DNA from: Thiobacillus denitrificans ATCC 25259
GTDB taxonomy: Bacteria; Pseudomonadota; Gammaproteobacteria; Burkholderiales; Thiobacillaceae
Assembly (NCBI RefSeq): GCF_000012745.1
Contig: NC_007404.1
Span: 682,001-746,000, forward strand
Reading direction: 5' to 3'
Length of the DNA stretch: 64,000 nt
In this document: positions 46,007 through 57,005 of the stretch, piece by piece
How positions within the stretch are numbered: position 1 is the first letter of the stretch
Layout of the letters: the number at the start of each line of letters is the position of its first letter
Notes under the pieces: model-generated
Database searches by the model: none
What the model was told of the DNA's origin: nothing
Seen by the model: the letters and a program-made list of their open reading frames with translations, nothing else
Made by a program: the position numbers and the translations under genes

Positions 46007-46392
46007 AGCGGCCCGTCGAGGGCTGCACGTGCGGGTCCGGCCGGCCCTACGAGGCCTGCTGCGGCCGCTATCATGCCGGCGAGCCGCCGGCCGATGCGGA
46101 GACCTTGATGCGCGCCCGCTACAGCGCCTACGTGCGCGGCCTCGAAGCCTATCTTCGCGCGAGCTGGCATGCCGCGACGCGGCCCCCGACCCTCGATCTC
46201 GACAGCACTCCGCGCCCGCAGTGGATCGGGCTCACAGTCGTCTCGCACGCCCCGCTCGACGCGACGCACGCGACCGTCGAATTCGTCGCGCGTTACAAGC
46301 TGAACGGCCGCGCGTTCAGGCTGCACGAGACGAGCCGCTTCGAACGCGTCAACGGCAACTGGCTCTACGTCGACGGCGAAATTCGGGAATGA
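46003..46392 (+). CDS. YchJ family SEC-C motif protein (UPF0225)
   Basis: Encodes 129 residues. The N-terminal zinc-binding SEC-C-like motif CTCGSGRPYEACCGRYHAGE and a downstream cystatin/NTF2-like domain (DAETLMRARYSAYVRGLEAY, HETSRFERVNGNWLYVDGEI) match UPF0225/YchJ. Function unknown. Its start overlaps tesA by four bases, so it is translationally coupled to it. Confidence 0.9.
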   Translation: MKRPVEGCTCGSGRPYEACCGRYHAGEPPADAETLMRARYSAYVRGLEAYLRASWHAATRPPTLDLDSTPRPQWIGLTVVSHAPLDATHATVEFVARYKLNGRAFRLHETSRFERVNGNWLYVDGEIRE

Positions 46393-46419
46393 CGGCGCCC
46401 CTGCCCGGGGCGGAGACGC

Positions 46420-46896
46420 TCAGGCCGCGCTCAGCACCTCAGCGAGCTTCTGCGCTGAAATCGTCGTCGCCTGGGCGAATCCGCCGACGAAGCGGACCGA
46501 CTCCGGCACGATCGCGAACAAGGAGAAGTCCGCAAAACCGAACAGATCCGCGCTCTCAGGAAAGCGCGTCAGGTAGGTCGCCTTCGCCTCGGTGTGGGCG
46601 TCGGTGCCATTCTCGTACTGGCTTGCCCGGCCTTGTATCGTGACTCGCGCCAACGCCTGGGGAAGCACGTCTGGCGCCGGCGGCGCGACGACGAGCAGGC
46701 TCACGGGTGGGCTTCGCAGCATGTCCTTCGTGTGCGCCGCGAGTTGGCTGACGTGAACGACGAAGCCGGTGCCGCCGGAAAGCGTCGCGAAGGGCACCAT
46801 CGACACGTAAGGTCGGCCTTCGTGGAGCGTTCCGAGCGCGGCGACTTCTTGCGTGCGCAGGAGTTGGCGGAGCGTTTGGGCGGAGGCGGGATTCAT
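46420..46896 (-). CDS. pyridoxamine 5'-phosphate oxidase-like (HugZ-type) flavin-binding protein
   Basis: Encodes 158 residues of the split-barrel FMN fold. LRTQEVAALGTLHEGRPYVS and MVPFATLSGGTGFVVHVSQL, the LASHTKNM-type segment here LAAHTKDMLRSPPVSLLV, and the ARVTIQGRASQ motif match HugZ-like members, some of which degrade heme and others have unknown ligands. The C-terminal extra domain of the heme oxygenase HugZ is absent, so I do not call it a heme oxygenase. The start ATG 46896 is where the family similarity begins; upstream residues shadow the tRNA terminator region. Confidence 0.85.
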   Translation of the reverse strand: MNPASAQTLRQLLRTQEVAALGTLHEGRPYVSMVPFATLSGGTGFVVHVSQLAAHTKDMLRSPPVSLLVVAPPAPDVLPQALARVTIQGRASQYENGTDAHTEAKATYLTRFPESADLFGFADFSLFAIVPESVRFVGGFAQATTISAQKLAEVLSAA

Positions 46897-46966
46897 GGGG
46901 GCATACTCGTGCGCGTTCGATCGGGAAGCCGATGCTAACGCGGACAAGGTTTCGGCGTCTGGACCG

Positions 46967-46994
46967 AACAAAGCCCGCATGGGCGGGCTTTGTT
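46967..46994 (-). terminator. terminator after the tRNA-His gene
   Basis: AACAAAGCCCGC and GCGGGCTTTGTT form a perfect 12-bp stem with a 4-base loop, 21 bases beyond the tRNA-His 3' end. The stem ends in TTTGTT on either strand, so it could act in both directions. Confidence 0.75.
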
Positions 46995-47014
46995 CGGGCT
47001 TCATTATGAAACGG

Positions 47015-47091
47015 TGGGGTGGATGATGGGACTCGAACCCACGACAACAGGAATCACAATCCTGGACTCTACCAACTGAGCTACATCCACC
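47015..47091 (-). tRNA. tRNA-His (GTG)
   Basis: Complete cloverleaf with anticodon GTG (in GGATTGTGATTCC), T-loop GGTTCGAGTCC, and encoded CCA end (TGG at 47015-47017 on the plus strand). The extra 5' G(-1) characteristic of tRNA-His is at 47091 and faces C73. Last of three tRNA genes on this strand, in the order Pro-Arg-His. Confidence 0.97.
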
Positions 47092-47126
47092 ATTGTTGTC
47101 GTCGGCGTGGCCGACGACAAAAACTC

Positions 47127-47203
47127 TGGCCTGCCCGACAGGAATCGAACCTGTAACCCCCAGCTTAGAAGGCTGGTGCTCTATCCAGTTGAGCTACGGG
47201 CAG
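47127..47203 (-). tRNA. tRNA-Arg (TCT)
   Basis: 77 bases with acceptor CTGCCCG/CGGGCAG, discriminator G, encoded CCA, anticodon TCT in CCTTCTAAG. T-loop GGTTCGATTCC. Middle gene of the Pro-Arg-His cluster. Confidence 0.97.
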
Positions 47204-47234
47204 AGACTCTGTTCACTTTCGGGCACGACTGGGG

Positions 47235-47311
<77 letters not shown>

Positions 47312-47446
47312 AAATCCTGACGCGCAACATCCGGGCGCATTTCGGAGAGGCGAGACTATACCTTGGCCGATCAACCGGGTCAATTTTCGCTTGAGCAAAG
47401 TGGGCGGTTTCCGGGAAAATCCCCCTTTTGCTTCAGGGTCCTCTTG

Positions 47447-48301
47447 ATGAGCGCACGCATTCTCGACGGCAAGGCGATGGCCGACACCATTCTCGCAGTG
47501 ATCCACGACAAGGTGGCCGAGCGCGAGGTGCAGGGCAAACGCCGCCCGGGGCTTGCGGTGATCCTCGTCGGGGGCGATCCGGCGTCGGCGGTCTACGTGC
47601 GCAACAAGAAGCGCGCCTGCGAACGCGCCGGCGTCAACAGCGTGTCGCACGATCTGCCCGAGACGACGACCCAGCCGGAACTGCTCGCGCTGATTGACAC
47701 GCTCAACAGCGATGCCGCGATCGACGGCATCCTCGTGCAGTTGCCGCTGCCCGTTCACATCGACGCCGAGACCGTGATCGAACGCATTCGGCCGGACAAG
47801 GACGTCGACGGCTTCCACCCCTACAACATCGGCCGCCTCGCGGTGAAGATGCCGACGCTGCGCCCGTCGACGCCGCGGGGCATCATGACCTTGCTGCGCG
47901 CGACCAACGAGGAGCTGCGCGGCAAGAACGCGGTCATGGTCGGCGCATCCAACATCGTCGGCCGACCGATGAGCCTCGAACTGCTTCTGGCCGGTTGCAC
48001 GATCACGGTCTGCCACAGCGCGACGCGCGATCTGGAGAGCTTCGTTCGTTCGGCCGAAGTGCTGGTCGTCGGGGTCGGTCGCCCGCGCATGATCCCGGGC
48101 GACTGGGTGCGCGAGGGGGCGATCGTGATCGACGTCGGCATCAATCGCCTGGCCGACGGCAAGCTCGTCGGCGACGTCGATTTCGATACGGCGGTCGAAC
48201 GCGCCGGGTGGATCACCCCGGTGCCGGGCGGGGTCGGGCCGATGACCGTCGCGACGCTGCTCGAAAACACGCTCGAAGCCGCGCTGATGCACAATCCCTA
48301 G
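47447..48301 (+). CDS. folD: bifunctional methylenetetrahydrofolate dehydrogenase/cyclohydrolase
   Basis: Encodes 284 residues, the standard length. FolD interconverts 5,10-methylene-THF and 10-formyl-THF, using NADP. Motifs: [20 protein letters not shown] with the catalytic Lys, [28 protein letters not shown], the dinucleotide region [20 protein letters not shown] and [20 protein letters not shown] at the end. The start is ATG 47447, matching family start. The stop TAG is also the first triplet of a tandem TAGGCGC array (see repeat B). Confidence 0.95.
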   Translation: MSARILDGKAMADTILAVIHDKVAEREVQGKRRPGLAVILVGGDPASAVYVRNKKRACERAGVNSVSHDLPETTTQPELLALIDTLNSDAAIDGILVQLPLPVHIDAETVIERIRPDKDVDGFHPYNIGRLAVKMPTLRPSTPRGIMTLLRATNEELRGKNAVMVGASNIVGRPMSLELLLAGCTITVCHSATRDLESFVRSAEVLVVGVGRPRMIPGDWVREGAIVIDVGINRLADGKLVGDVDFDTAVERAGWITPVPGGVGPMTVATLLENTLEAALMHNP

Positions 48302-48428
48302 GCGCTAGGCGCTAGGCGCTAGGCGCTAGGCGCTAGGCGCTAGGGGCTAGGGGCCAGGGGCTGGGGGTCAGGGGTGGCGCTAATTCGGCTTCGCTCCCTG
48401 AATTCTGATCCCTGCATCCTGACCCCTC
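48299..48428. repeat. heptanucleotide tandem repeat with inverted arm (element copy B)
   Basis: From the folD stop codon, TAGGCGC is repeated six times exactly (48299-48340). It then drifts through TAGGGGC (twice), CAGGGGC, TGGGGGT and CAGGGGT to 48375, for 11 seven-base units in all. After a short spacer an inverted arm (48396-48428, CCTGAATTCTGATCCCTGCA onward) follows, similar to the arms of copies A and C. It exactly fills the convergent gap between folD and the HAD gene, whose stop is 48430-48432. Confidence 0.85.
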
Positions 48429-48429
48429 A

Positions 48430-49191
48430 TCACTGGCTGCGATGCAGCGTTTTGAGATAGGCGACGTCGACGCAGGGGCCGGGGAGGGCGGGGCCGGTCA
48501 GGCGGCGCGCCGGGGCCTCGGGCTCGCCGAGATCGGAGAGCACGGCGGCCGCGCCGCTGAAATCGTGGTCGAGCGTGTAGTCGTTGACCGTCACGAGGGT
48601 TTTGAGTCCGGCGCCGAGGCTCGCGCGCAGGCCGTTCTCCGAGTCCTCGAACGCGAGGCAGTCCGCGGCCGCAAGCCCCATCGCCTCCAACGCGTAGTGA
48701 TAGATGTCGGGGGCGGGCTTCTTCGCGGGGACGACGTCGCCGGCGGCGATCACCTCGAACCACTCCTGGGTGCCCGGGCCGAGGCTGTGTTCGAGCAGAA
48801 CGGTGACGTTTTCCGGCGTCGTCGTCGTCGCGATCGCAAGGCGCAGGCCTGCGGCGCGCGCCTCCTCGAGCAGGCGCCGGACGCCGGGGCGCATGGGAAT
48901 ACCACCACGAGCGGCGAGGTCGGCGTAGATACGTGTTTTGGCCTGATGCAGTTTCGCGACCATTTCGTCGAAATTGTCCGGCCGCCGATAGTCGGGGCGG
49001 AAGGCTTCGATGTAGTGTTTCATCCGCTCTTTTCCGCCGGTGACGGCGAGCAGTTTGCCGTACAGATCCACGTCCCACTGCCAGTCGAGTCCGGCGTCGG
49101 CGAAGGCTTGATTGAAGGCCGGCCGGTGGCCGTCCCGTTCGGTATCGGCAAGGGTGCCGTCCACGTCGAATAATAGGGCGCGTAATGTCAT
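48430..49191 (-). CDS. HAD-IA hydrolase, CbbY-like
   Basis: Encodes 253 residues. HAD motif I LLFDVDGTLADTE with both catalytic Asp residues, motif II IATTTTPENV, Lys of motif III in VVPAKKPAPDIYHYALEAMG, motif IV LAFEDSENGLRASLGAG. A helical cap domain (about 20-100) contains the sequence GKLLAVTGGKERMKHYI seen in CbbY-type sugar bisphosphate phosphatases. The substrate may be a xylulose-type bisphosphate, but this is inference. The start ATG 49191 begins at the conserved MTLRALLFD. Divergent from dksA. Confidence 0.9.
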   Translation of the reverse strand: MTLRALLFDVDGTLADTERDGHRPAFNQAFADAGLDWQWDVDLYGKLLAVTGGKERMKHYIEAFRPDYRRPDNFDEMVAKLHQAKTRIYADLAARGGIPMRPGVRRLLEEARAAGLRLAIATTTTPENVTVLLEHSLGPGTQEWFEVIAAGDVVPAKKPAPDIYHYALEAMGLAAADCLAFEDSENGLRASLGAGLKTLVTVNDYTLDHDFSGAAAVLSDLGEPEAPARRLTGPALPGPCVDVAYLKTLHRSQ

Positions 49192-49274
49192 TTCGGGTTG
49201 CGGCAGGAATGCGATTCTGATATTAAGTCGGGGTTGGGCTTGCCCCGGAACTGTGAATTTTCGAAGAGAACGAG

Positions 49275-49694
49275 ATGGCTGAAACTTTGATGCGCTTTGA
49301 GCCCTACAAGGCCAAAAAGGGCGAAGAATACATGAACGCGAAGCAGCTCGAGCATTTTCGCAAAATGCTCGACGCCTGGAAAGCCGAGCTCTCGCAGGAC
49401 ATCGACACGACACTGCATTCGATGCAGGACGAGCAGACCGTTTTTGCCGATCCCAACGATCGCGCGACGCAGGAATCGGACATGGCGCTCGAGCTGCGCA
49501 ACCGCGATCGCGAGCGCAAGCTGATCAAGAAGATCAACGAAACCATCGGCAAGATCGACGCCGGGGACTACGGTTATTGCGAGTCGTGCGGCGTCGAAAT
49601 CGGCCTCGACCGCCTGCAGGCGCGACCGACCGCGACGCTGTGCATCGACTGCAAGACGCTCGAGGAAATCCGCGAGCGCCAGGTCGCCAAATAA
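49275..49694 (+). CDS. dksA: RNA polymerase-binding transcription factor DksA
   Basis: Encodes 139 residues, close to E. coli DksA (151). DksA enters the RNA polymerase secondary channel and, with ppGpp, controls rRNA and amino acid promoters. The coiled-coil tip has [20 protein letters not shown] with the two key Asp residues (DxxD), and the zinc finger is complete (CESCG, then LCIDCK). Start ATG 49275 has GAAGAGAACGAG. Followed after 28 bases by an uncharacterised gene on the same strand. Confidence 0.96.
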   Translation: MAETLMRFEPYKAKKGEEYMNAKQLEHFRKMLDAWKAELSQDIDTTLHSMQDEQTVFADPNDRATQESDMALELRNRDRERKLIKKINETIGKIDAGDYGYCESCGVEIGLDRLQARPTATLCIDCKTLEEIRERQVAK

Positions 49695-49722
49695 CAGACA
49701 CCTCATATCCCGGACGACGCCG

Positions 49723-50166
49723 ATGGCCGATAACAGTGAATTCGACCGTTACTACAACGGCCTTTTGTACAGCGTGATGCGCTGGGAGCAGTTGACGGCG
49801 TTCTGGGAGAAAGTCGACACTTCGGCCGGATGGTATCTCTACGCGGTCGGACAGGAAGTGCCGCAGGCGCCTTCGGACGGCGACACGGTGCAGCGCTTCA
49901 TGCGTGAACTGGACGGGCTTTTGCGGCGCGAGCACCACGAGGACTATTGCGCGATCGTCTACGCCGACGATCTCGAGGCGCCGAACTTCGTGAAGATCTA
50001 CGACCCCAACCACCTCGGCAGTTCGTGCGGTTCAAGTGCCACCAAGTCGTCGGTGCTGCCGGGCTGGCTCATGAGCAGGACGCCACCGCGCGAACTCAAG
50101 GTCGGCGGCGTCGTCACCGGGCAACGCAAGCGCTGGTGGCAGAGTTTTCTCGGCGAAGTGGTCTGA
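49723..50166 (+). CDS. conserved-looking protein of unknown function
   Basis: Encodes 147 residues, no signal peptide or membrane helix. Begins MADNSEFDRYYNGLLYSVMR; WEKVDTSAGWYLYAVGQEVP and YCAIVYADDLEAPNFVKIYD are its most distinctive segments; a Cys in GSSCGSSATKSS. It is soluble, aromatic-rich and acidic to neutral. I do not recognise the family. It lies 28 bases after dksA and before a strong terminator, so it is probably co-transcribed with dksA and could be linked to stress or transcription control, but nothing in the sequence says so. Confidence 0.8.
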   Translation: MADNSEFDRYYNGLLYSVMRWEQLTAFWEKVDTSAGWYLYAVGQEVPQAPSDGDTVQRFMRELDGLLRREHHEDYCAIVYADDLEAPNFVKIYDPNHLGSSCGSSATKSSVLPGWLMSRTPPRELKVGGVVTGQRKRWWQSFLGEVV

Positions 50167-50180
50167 CGCCAGCCGAATCC

Positions 50181-50213
50181 AAAAAAAACGCGCCCTGAGG
50201 CGCGTTTTTTTTT
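50181..50213. terminator. bidirectional terminator between the dksA unit and pnp
   Basis: A8 - CGCGCC - CTGA - GGCGCG - T9: stem-loop with A-tract on the left and T-tract on the right, able to stop transcription from both converging units. Confidence 0.92.
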
Positions 50214-50248
50214 GTTCGCGGCGTGCGCTTGCGGCGCACGCAGTCCAC

Positions 50249-52369
<2,121 letters not shown>

Positions 52370-52387
52370 ACGAGTTCCTTTCAAAGC

Positions 52388-52412
52388 AAAAACGCCCCGC
52401 AGAAGCGGGGCG
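52388..52412 (-). terminator. terminator/processing hairpin between rpsO and pnp
   Basis: CGCCCCGC TTCT GCGGGGCG stem followed by T5 on the minus strand, just before the pnp ribosome site. In E. coli a like hairpin allows partial read-through and RNase III or E control of pnp; here only the hairpin is seen. Confidence 0.85.
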
Positions 52413-52493
52413 TGGGAAATTCAAGGGGCAACAGGCCCCGTCCACTGTGCCGGTGCAGCAGGACGCGCGTGGGTCACAGTGGCCGTTCCGGGT

Positions 52494-52763
52494 TTACTTG
52501 CGCAGACCGAGACGTTCGATCAGCGTCTTGTAGCTTTCGAGGTTGGTGCGCTTGAGGTAGTCGAGCAGCTTGCGGCGGCGGCTGACCATCTTCAGCAGAC
52601 CGCGACGCGAGTGGTGGTCCTTGATGTTGGCCTTGAAGTGGCCGGTCAGGTCGTTGATGCGTGCGGTCAGCAGCGCGACCTGCACTTCGGGCGAGCCGGT
52701 GTCGGCGGCGGCACGCTGGTAATCCTGGACGATTTGCGCTTTCTGCGCGACGGTGACAGCCAT
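52494..52763 (-). CDS. rpsO: 30S ribosomal protein S15
   Basis: Encodes 89 residues, the standard S15 length. It binds 16S rRNA helices 20-22 and stabilises the central domain. Recognisable parts are [40 protein letters not shown] and the C-terminal GLRK. In E. coli S15 also represses its own mRNA; a leader structure for that is not evident here. Preceded by truB, followed by a hairpin and pnp. Confidence 0.98.
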   Translation of the reverse strand: MAVTVAQKAQIVQDYQRAAADTGSPEVQVALLTARINDLTGHFKANIKDHHSRRGLLKMVSRRRKLLDYLKRTNLESYKTLIERLGLRK

Positions 52764-52852
52764 GGTGTACTCCTTAGAAATCGCGTGGCCTGCGGCTGAG
52801 CGGGACACGTTCGTGGGAAACGGCGCATTTTACGCGCAAAGGATGGTCCGGC

Positions 52853-53749
52853 TCAAGCCTGCACGGTGGCGATCAGGCGTCGCGGGACCAGCTTTCCGGC
52901 TTCCGCTTCGGCGAGACCGACAAATACCCCGTGGCCGTCGTACACGCGCACGAGTCCACGGCGATCCGCAGCGTCGGGCACGCTCCGGCCCTGGCGCAAG
53001 GACGCGGCGGCGGTCTCGCCGAGGTGCACGCTCGGCAGATGCGCGACGAGGCAGTCCGCGGGTAGCAGCAGGGCCTGCCTGGCCCCCGCGTTGGTCGCCT
53101 CGAGTTCGGCGAGCGTGTGTGCCTGTTCGAGCAGGAATCCGCCCGACGCGGTGCGGGTGAGGGCCGTGAGGTGGGCGCCGCAGCCGAGCGCGTTGCCGAG
53201 GTCTTCGGCCAGCGTGCGGACGTAGGTGCCCGCGCTGCATTGCACGTCGACGACCGCGCGGGGCGGGGCGCATTTGAAGAGGTCGAGGGCGCGGATATGC
53301 ACCCGGCGCGGCGCACGCGCGATCTCGACGCCGGCACGCGCGTACTCGTAGAGCGGACGCCCCTGATGCTTGAGTGCCGAATGCATCGGCGGGATCTGTT
53401 CGATTTCACCGACGAAAGCGGGAAGCGCCGCGCGGATGTCGGCGCAGGTCGCGCGAACTTCGCGGGTCGCGAGCACCTCGCCCTCGGGGTCGCCGGTGCG
53501 CGTCGTGACGCCGAGTTGCAGGATCGCGCGATAGCGCTTGTCGGCGTCGAGCAGATAGGCCGAGAACTTGGTCGCCTCGCCGAAGCAGAGCGGCAGGAGG
53601 CCGTCGGCGAAGGGGTCGAGCGTACCGGTGTGGCCGGCCTTCTTCGCGTTCAGCAGCCACTTGGCCTTCTGCAGCGCGGCGTTGGAGGTGATCCCGACCG
53701 GCTTGTTCAGCAGCAGCACGCCATCGACAGCTTGGCGGGCGGGCTTCAC
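52853..53749 (-). CDS. truB: tRNA pseudouridine(55) synthase
   Basis: Encodes 298 residues. TruB forms pseudouridine 55 in the T-loop of tRNAs. Motifs: GVLLLNKPVGITSNAALQKA, GHTGTLDPFADGLLPLCFGE with the catalytic Asp, SGEIEQ-like segment (VGEIEQIPPMHSALKHQG), and CSAGTYVRTLAEDLGNALGC. The C-terminal PUA-like end is present. It overlaps rbfA by four bases (ATGA), consistent with the conserved infB-rbfA-truB order. Confidence 0.97.
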   Translation of the reverse strand: MKPARQAVDGVLLLNKPVGITSNAALQKAKWLLNAKKAGHTGTLDPFADGLLPLCFGEATKFSAYLLDADKRYRAILQLGVTTRTGDPEGEVLATREVRATCADIRAALPAFVGEIEQIPPMHSALKHQGRPLYEYARAGVEIARAPRRVHIRALDLFKCAPPRAVVDVQCSAGTYVRTLAEDLGNALGCGAHLTALTRTASGGFLLEQAHTLAELEATNAGARQALLLPADCLVAHLPSVHLGETAAASLRQGRSVPDAADRRGLVRVYDGHGVFVGLAEAEAGKLVPRRLIATVQA

Positions 53750-54120
53750 TCGTCCTTGGGGTGCTTGGCGTCTTCGGCGACCGCCGTTTCGATGAGCCGG
53801 CTCAGCGCCATGCCATGCTCGACCGAGCGGTCGTAGACGAAGGTCAGCTTGGGTACGACGCGCAACTGCATGCGATGCGAGAGCTGAGAGCGCAGAAAGC
53901 CGCTCGCGCGCTGCAGGCCCTGCAGGCAGGCGGCGTGCTCGGCTTCACCACCCATCGTCGTGAAGTAGACCTTGGCGAACTCCATGTCGCGGTTGACCTC
54001 GACCTCGGTGATCGTGAGCATCCCGACGCGCGGGTCCTTCACTTCCTGGCGGATGAGCTCGGGCAGTTCGCGCTGGATCTGGTCGGCGACGCGACGGGCG
54101 CGGGGGAAATCCTTGGGCAT
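53746..54120 (-). CDS. rbfA: 30S ribosome-binding factor A
   Basis: Encodes 124 residues. RbfA is a KH-fold protein needed for late 16S rRNA maturation and cold adaptation. The family pattern is RARRVADQIQRELPELIRQE, DPRVGMLTITEVEVNRDMEF, AKVYFTTMGG and LSHRMQLRVVPKLTFVYDRS. Its start is separated from infB by the 107-bp repeat element C. It overlaps truB by four bases. Confidence 0.96.
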   Translation of the reverse strand: MPKDFPRARRVADQIQRELPELIRQEVKDPRVGMLTITEVEVNRDMEFAKVYFTTMGGEAEHAACLQGLQRASGFLRSQLSHRMQLRVVPKLTFVYDRSVEHGMALSRLIETAVAEDAKHPKDE

Positions 54121-54227
54121 ATCAGGGGTCAGGACTCAGGAGTCGGAGATCAGGGGGAAGTCGCGGATCAAAGGCGCGCGGTGAACCGCGCTCATCCCCT
54201 GGCCCCTGAATCCCGACCCCTGGTCCC
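54121..54227. repeat. inverted heptad-repeat element (copy C) between infB and rbfA
   Basis: The left arm 54121-54157 reads ATCAGGGGTCAGGACTCAGG and onward with ~7-base spacing. The right arm 54196-54227 is the inverted motif; the 20-mer at 54203-54222 (CCCCTGAATCCCGACCCCTG) is identical to the one in copy A. About 40 bases separate the arms. In the operon RNA they would form a long imperfect hairpin between infB and rbfA. The element exactly fills the space between the infB stop and rbfA start. Confidence 0.8.
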
Positions 54228-56996
54228 TCACAAAGAACGCGCCACCTCGACCACCTCGAACACTTCGAGAATGTCGCCTTCCTGGATGTCGTTGAAGTTC
54301 TTGAGCGACAGGCCGCACTCGAAGTTGGCCTTGACTTCCTTGACGTCGTCCTTGAAGCGCTTGAGCGAATCGAGCTCGCCCTGGTGGATCACCACGTTGT
54401 TGCGGATCAGGCGCACGCCGGCGCCTCGCTTGACGACGCCATCGGTTACGTAGCAGCCGGCGATCGTGCCGACCTTGGAAATCACGAAGACCTGGCGGAC
54501 CTCGACGGTGCCGATGACGCTTTCCTTCTTCTCCGGCGCGAGCATGCCCGACAGTGCCGCTTTCACCTCGTCCACGGCTTCGTAGATGATGTTGTAGTAG
54601 CGGATGTCGACGCCGCTGGACTCGGCCAGCTTGCGTGCGGAGGCGTCGGCGCGCACGTTGAAGCCGATCAGCACGGCCTTGGAGGCGAGCGCCAGGTTGA
54701 CGTCGGATTCGGTGATCGCGCCGACGCCGCTGTGGATGATGTTGACCTTGACCTCGTCGGTCGAGATCTTGCCGAGCGCGTGCGCCAGACCCTCGTAGGA
54801 GCCCTGCATGTCGGCCTTGAGGATGATCGGCAGGTGCTGGACTTCGCCCTGGCCCATCTGGTCGAACATCGATTCGAGCTTGGCGGCCTGTTTCTTCGCC
54901 AGTTGCACGTCGCGGTACTTGCCCTGACGGAAGAGCGCGATTTCGCGCGCCTTGCGCTCGTCCGGCAACACCATCATGTCCTCGCCGGCCTGCGGCACGT
55001 CGGATAGGCCCTGGATCTCGACCGGAATCGAGGGACCGGCTTCGGTGACGGTCTTGCCGGCCTCGTCGAGCATCGCGCGGACGCGGCCGTAGACCTGGCC
55101 GGCGAGCACCATGTCGCCGCGGCGCAGGGTGCCGGACTGCACGAGCAGCGTGGCGACCGGGCCCTTGCCCTTGTCGAGGCGCGCTTCGATGACGATGCCC
55201 TTGGCGGGGCCATCTGCGGGGGCCTGGAGTTCCAGCACTTCGGCCTGTAGCAGGATGGCGTCGAGCAGCCCGTTGATGTTGGTATTGGCTTTGGCCGACA
55301 CCTCGACGAACTGGGTGTCGCCGCCCCATTCCTCGGGGGTGACGCCCTGGGCGACGAGTTCCTGGCGGATACGCTCCGGGTTGGCGTCGGGTTTGTCGAT
55401 CTTGTTCACCGCGACCACGAGGGGCACGCCGGCCGCCTTGGCGTGGTGGATGGCTTCGATCGTTTGCGGCATGACGCCGTCGTCCGCAGCGACCACCAGC
55501 ACGACGATGTCGGTCGCCTTTGCGCCGCGCGCCCGCATTGCGGTGAACGCTTCGTGGCCCGGCGTATCGAGGAAGGTGATGACGCCTTTCTCGGTTTCGA
55601 CGTGATAGGCGCCGATGTGTTGGGTGATGCCGCCGGCTTCGCCGCTGGCCACCCGTGTGCGGCGGATGGTATCGAGCAGCGAGGTCTTGCCGTGGTCGAC
55701 GTGGCCCATCACGGTGACGACGGGCGGGCGGGCGACCATTTCGGCCTCACCCGGCTCGCCGGTCTCGATCAGGAAGGCTTCGGGCGTGTCGAGCGCGGCC
55801 GGCTTGCCGATGTGACCCATTTCCTCGACGACGATGATCGCGGTCTCCTGGTCGAGCACCTGGTTGATCGTGACCATGCTGCCGAGCTTCATCAGCGCCT
55901 TGATCACTTCGGCGGCCTTCACCGACATCTTGTGCGCGAGTTCGGCGACCGTGATCGTTTCCGGCACGAGCACCTCGCGCACGATCGGTTCGGTCGGCGC
56001 GACGAAGGTCGTCTCCTCCTGACCCGACTTGGACTTGCCTTTGCGGCCGCGCCAGCCGGCGTCCGGGGCTGCGCCGCCGCGGGTCTTGAGGCCGCCTCTA
56101 CGACGTGCGGCGTCGTCCTTCCACGCACCGGCGGGCTTCTTGTCGGGGCCCTTGGCACCCTTGGCCGCAGCCGGCTTGTCGGGCTTGTGCAGCGTCTTTT
56201 CGGTCGGCGCGGCGGGCGCGGGCGCTGCAGCCTTCTGCGCCTCGGCGAGCTTGGCCGCTTCGCGCGCGGCCTCGGCCTGCTTGCGCAAGGCTTCGCGTTC
56301 AATCCGCGCCTTGGCGTCGGCCGCCTGGCGTTCGAGCAATGCCTGGTGACGGCGCGCTTCGTCTTCCCGCGCCTTGACCTCGGCTTCGTTCAGGATCGAG
56401 GCTTTCTTGATGCGGGTTGTCTTCTTGACGGGGGCGGCTTCGCCTTCGGGTTTCGCCGCCGGCGCCGGTTCGGGCGCGGCCTCGACGGGTGCCGGTGCGG
56501 TGACTTCGGCCGTCACGGCGGGTTCGGGCGCCGGCGCCTCGACGACAGCCGGTTCGGCGGCGGGCGTCTCGGCGACCGGGGCTTGAGCCTCGATCGGCGC
56601 GGGCTCTGCAGGGACTTCCTCGAGCGCTGGAGGCGGGGCGGCGGGCGCGGCGGCGGCAGGCTCCGCGGCCGCCAGCGCCTCGGCCGCCAAGGCTGCCGGG
56701 TCACGCTTCACGTAGGTGCGCGACTTGCGTACCTCGACCTGAATCGTGCGGGATTTTCCGGTGCTGTCGGTCTTGCGGATCTCGCCGGTCTGCTTGCGCG
56801 TGATCGTGATCTTGGTCTTGCCGGTTTCGCCGCCCCCGCCGCCATGCATCTTGCGCAGATAGTCGAGCAGATGCGCCTTGTCCGCCTCGGTGACGGGGTC
56901 GACGACATCATTCTTGCTGACGCCCGCCGCTTTCAGCTGTTCGAGCAACAGCTGGGGCGGCAGTTTCAGTTCCTGGGCGAATTGTTCAACGTTCAT
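54228..56996 (-). CDS. infB: translation initiation factor IF-2
   Basis: Encodes 922 residues. IF-2 is the GTPase that brings fMet-tRNA to the 30S subunit and drives subunit joining. N-terminal IF2_N-like start ([20 protein letters not shown]), then a long Ala/Pro/Glu-rich and Lys-rich linker (about 90-330), and from ~420 the G domain with G1 [10 protein letters not shown]3 [11 protein letters not shown] and G4 AVNKIDKPD, followed by EF-Tu-like domains II and III-IV. The final residues [10 protein letters not shown] are typical. Repeat element C directly follows the stop. Confidence 0.97.
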   Translation of the reverse strand: MNVEQFAQELKLPPQLLLEQLKAAGVSKNDVVDPVTEADKAHLLDYLRKMHGGGGGETGKTKITITRKQTGEIRKTDSTGKSRTIQVEVRKSRTYVKRDPAALAAEALAAAEPAAAAPAAPPPALEEVPAEPAPIEAQAPVAETPAAEPAVVEAPAPEPAVTAEVTAPAPVEAAPEPAPAAKPEGEAAPVKKTTRIKKASILNEAEVKAREDEARRHQALLERQAADAKARIEREALRKQAEAAREAAKLAEAQKAAAPAPAAPTEKTLHKPDKPAAAKGAKGPDKKPAGAWKDDAARRRGGLKTRGGAAPDAGWRGRKGKSKSGQEETTFVAPTEPIVREVLVPETITVAELAHKMSVKAAEVIKALMKLGSMVTINQVLDQETAIIVVEEMGHIGKPAALDTPEAFLIETGEPGEAEMVARPPVVTVMGHVDHGKTSLLDTIRRTRVASGEAGGITQHIGAYHVETEKGVITFLDTPGHEAFTAMRARGAKATDIVVLVVAADDGVMPQTIEAIHHAKAAGVPLVVAVNKIDKPDANPERIRQELVAQGVTPEEWGGDTQFVEVSAKANTNINGLLDAILLQAEVLELQAPADGPAKGIVIEARLDKGKGPVATLLVQSGTLRRGDMVLAGQVYGRVRAMLDEAGKTVTEAGPSIPVEIQGLSDVPQAGEDMMVLPDERKAREIALFRQGKYRDVQLAKKQAAKLESMFDQMGQGEVQHLPIILKADMQGSYEGLAHALGKISTDEVKVNIIHSGVGAITESDVNLALASKAVLIGFNVRADASARKLAESSGVDIRYYNIIYEAVDEVKAALSGMLAPEKKESVIGTVEVRQVFVISKVGTIAGCYVTDGVVKRGAGVRLIRNNVVIHQGELDSLKRFKDDVKEVKANFECGLSLKNFNDIQEGDILEVFEVVEVARSL

Positions 56997-57005
56997 GCAA
57001 TCCTC

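Noticed and set aside
46420-46896. Heme oxygenase HugZ assignment
   Set aside because: Only the split-barrel FMN-like domain is present; the C-terminal heme-contacting part is missing.
48299-48428. CRISPR array
   Set aside because: Seven-base tandem units without spacers and no cas genes; a simple/inverted repeat instead.
52370-52384. TTG start for pnp at 52384
   Set aside because: Too near the rpsO terminator and lacks a ribosome site; GTG 52369 has AAAGGA upstream.
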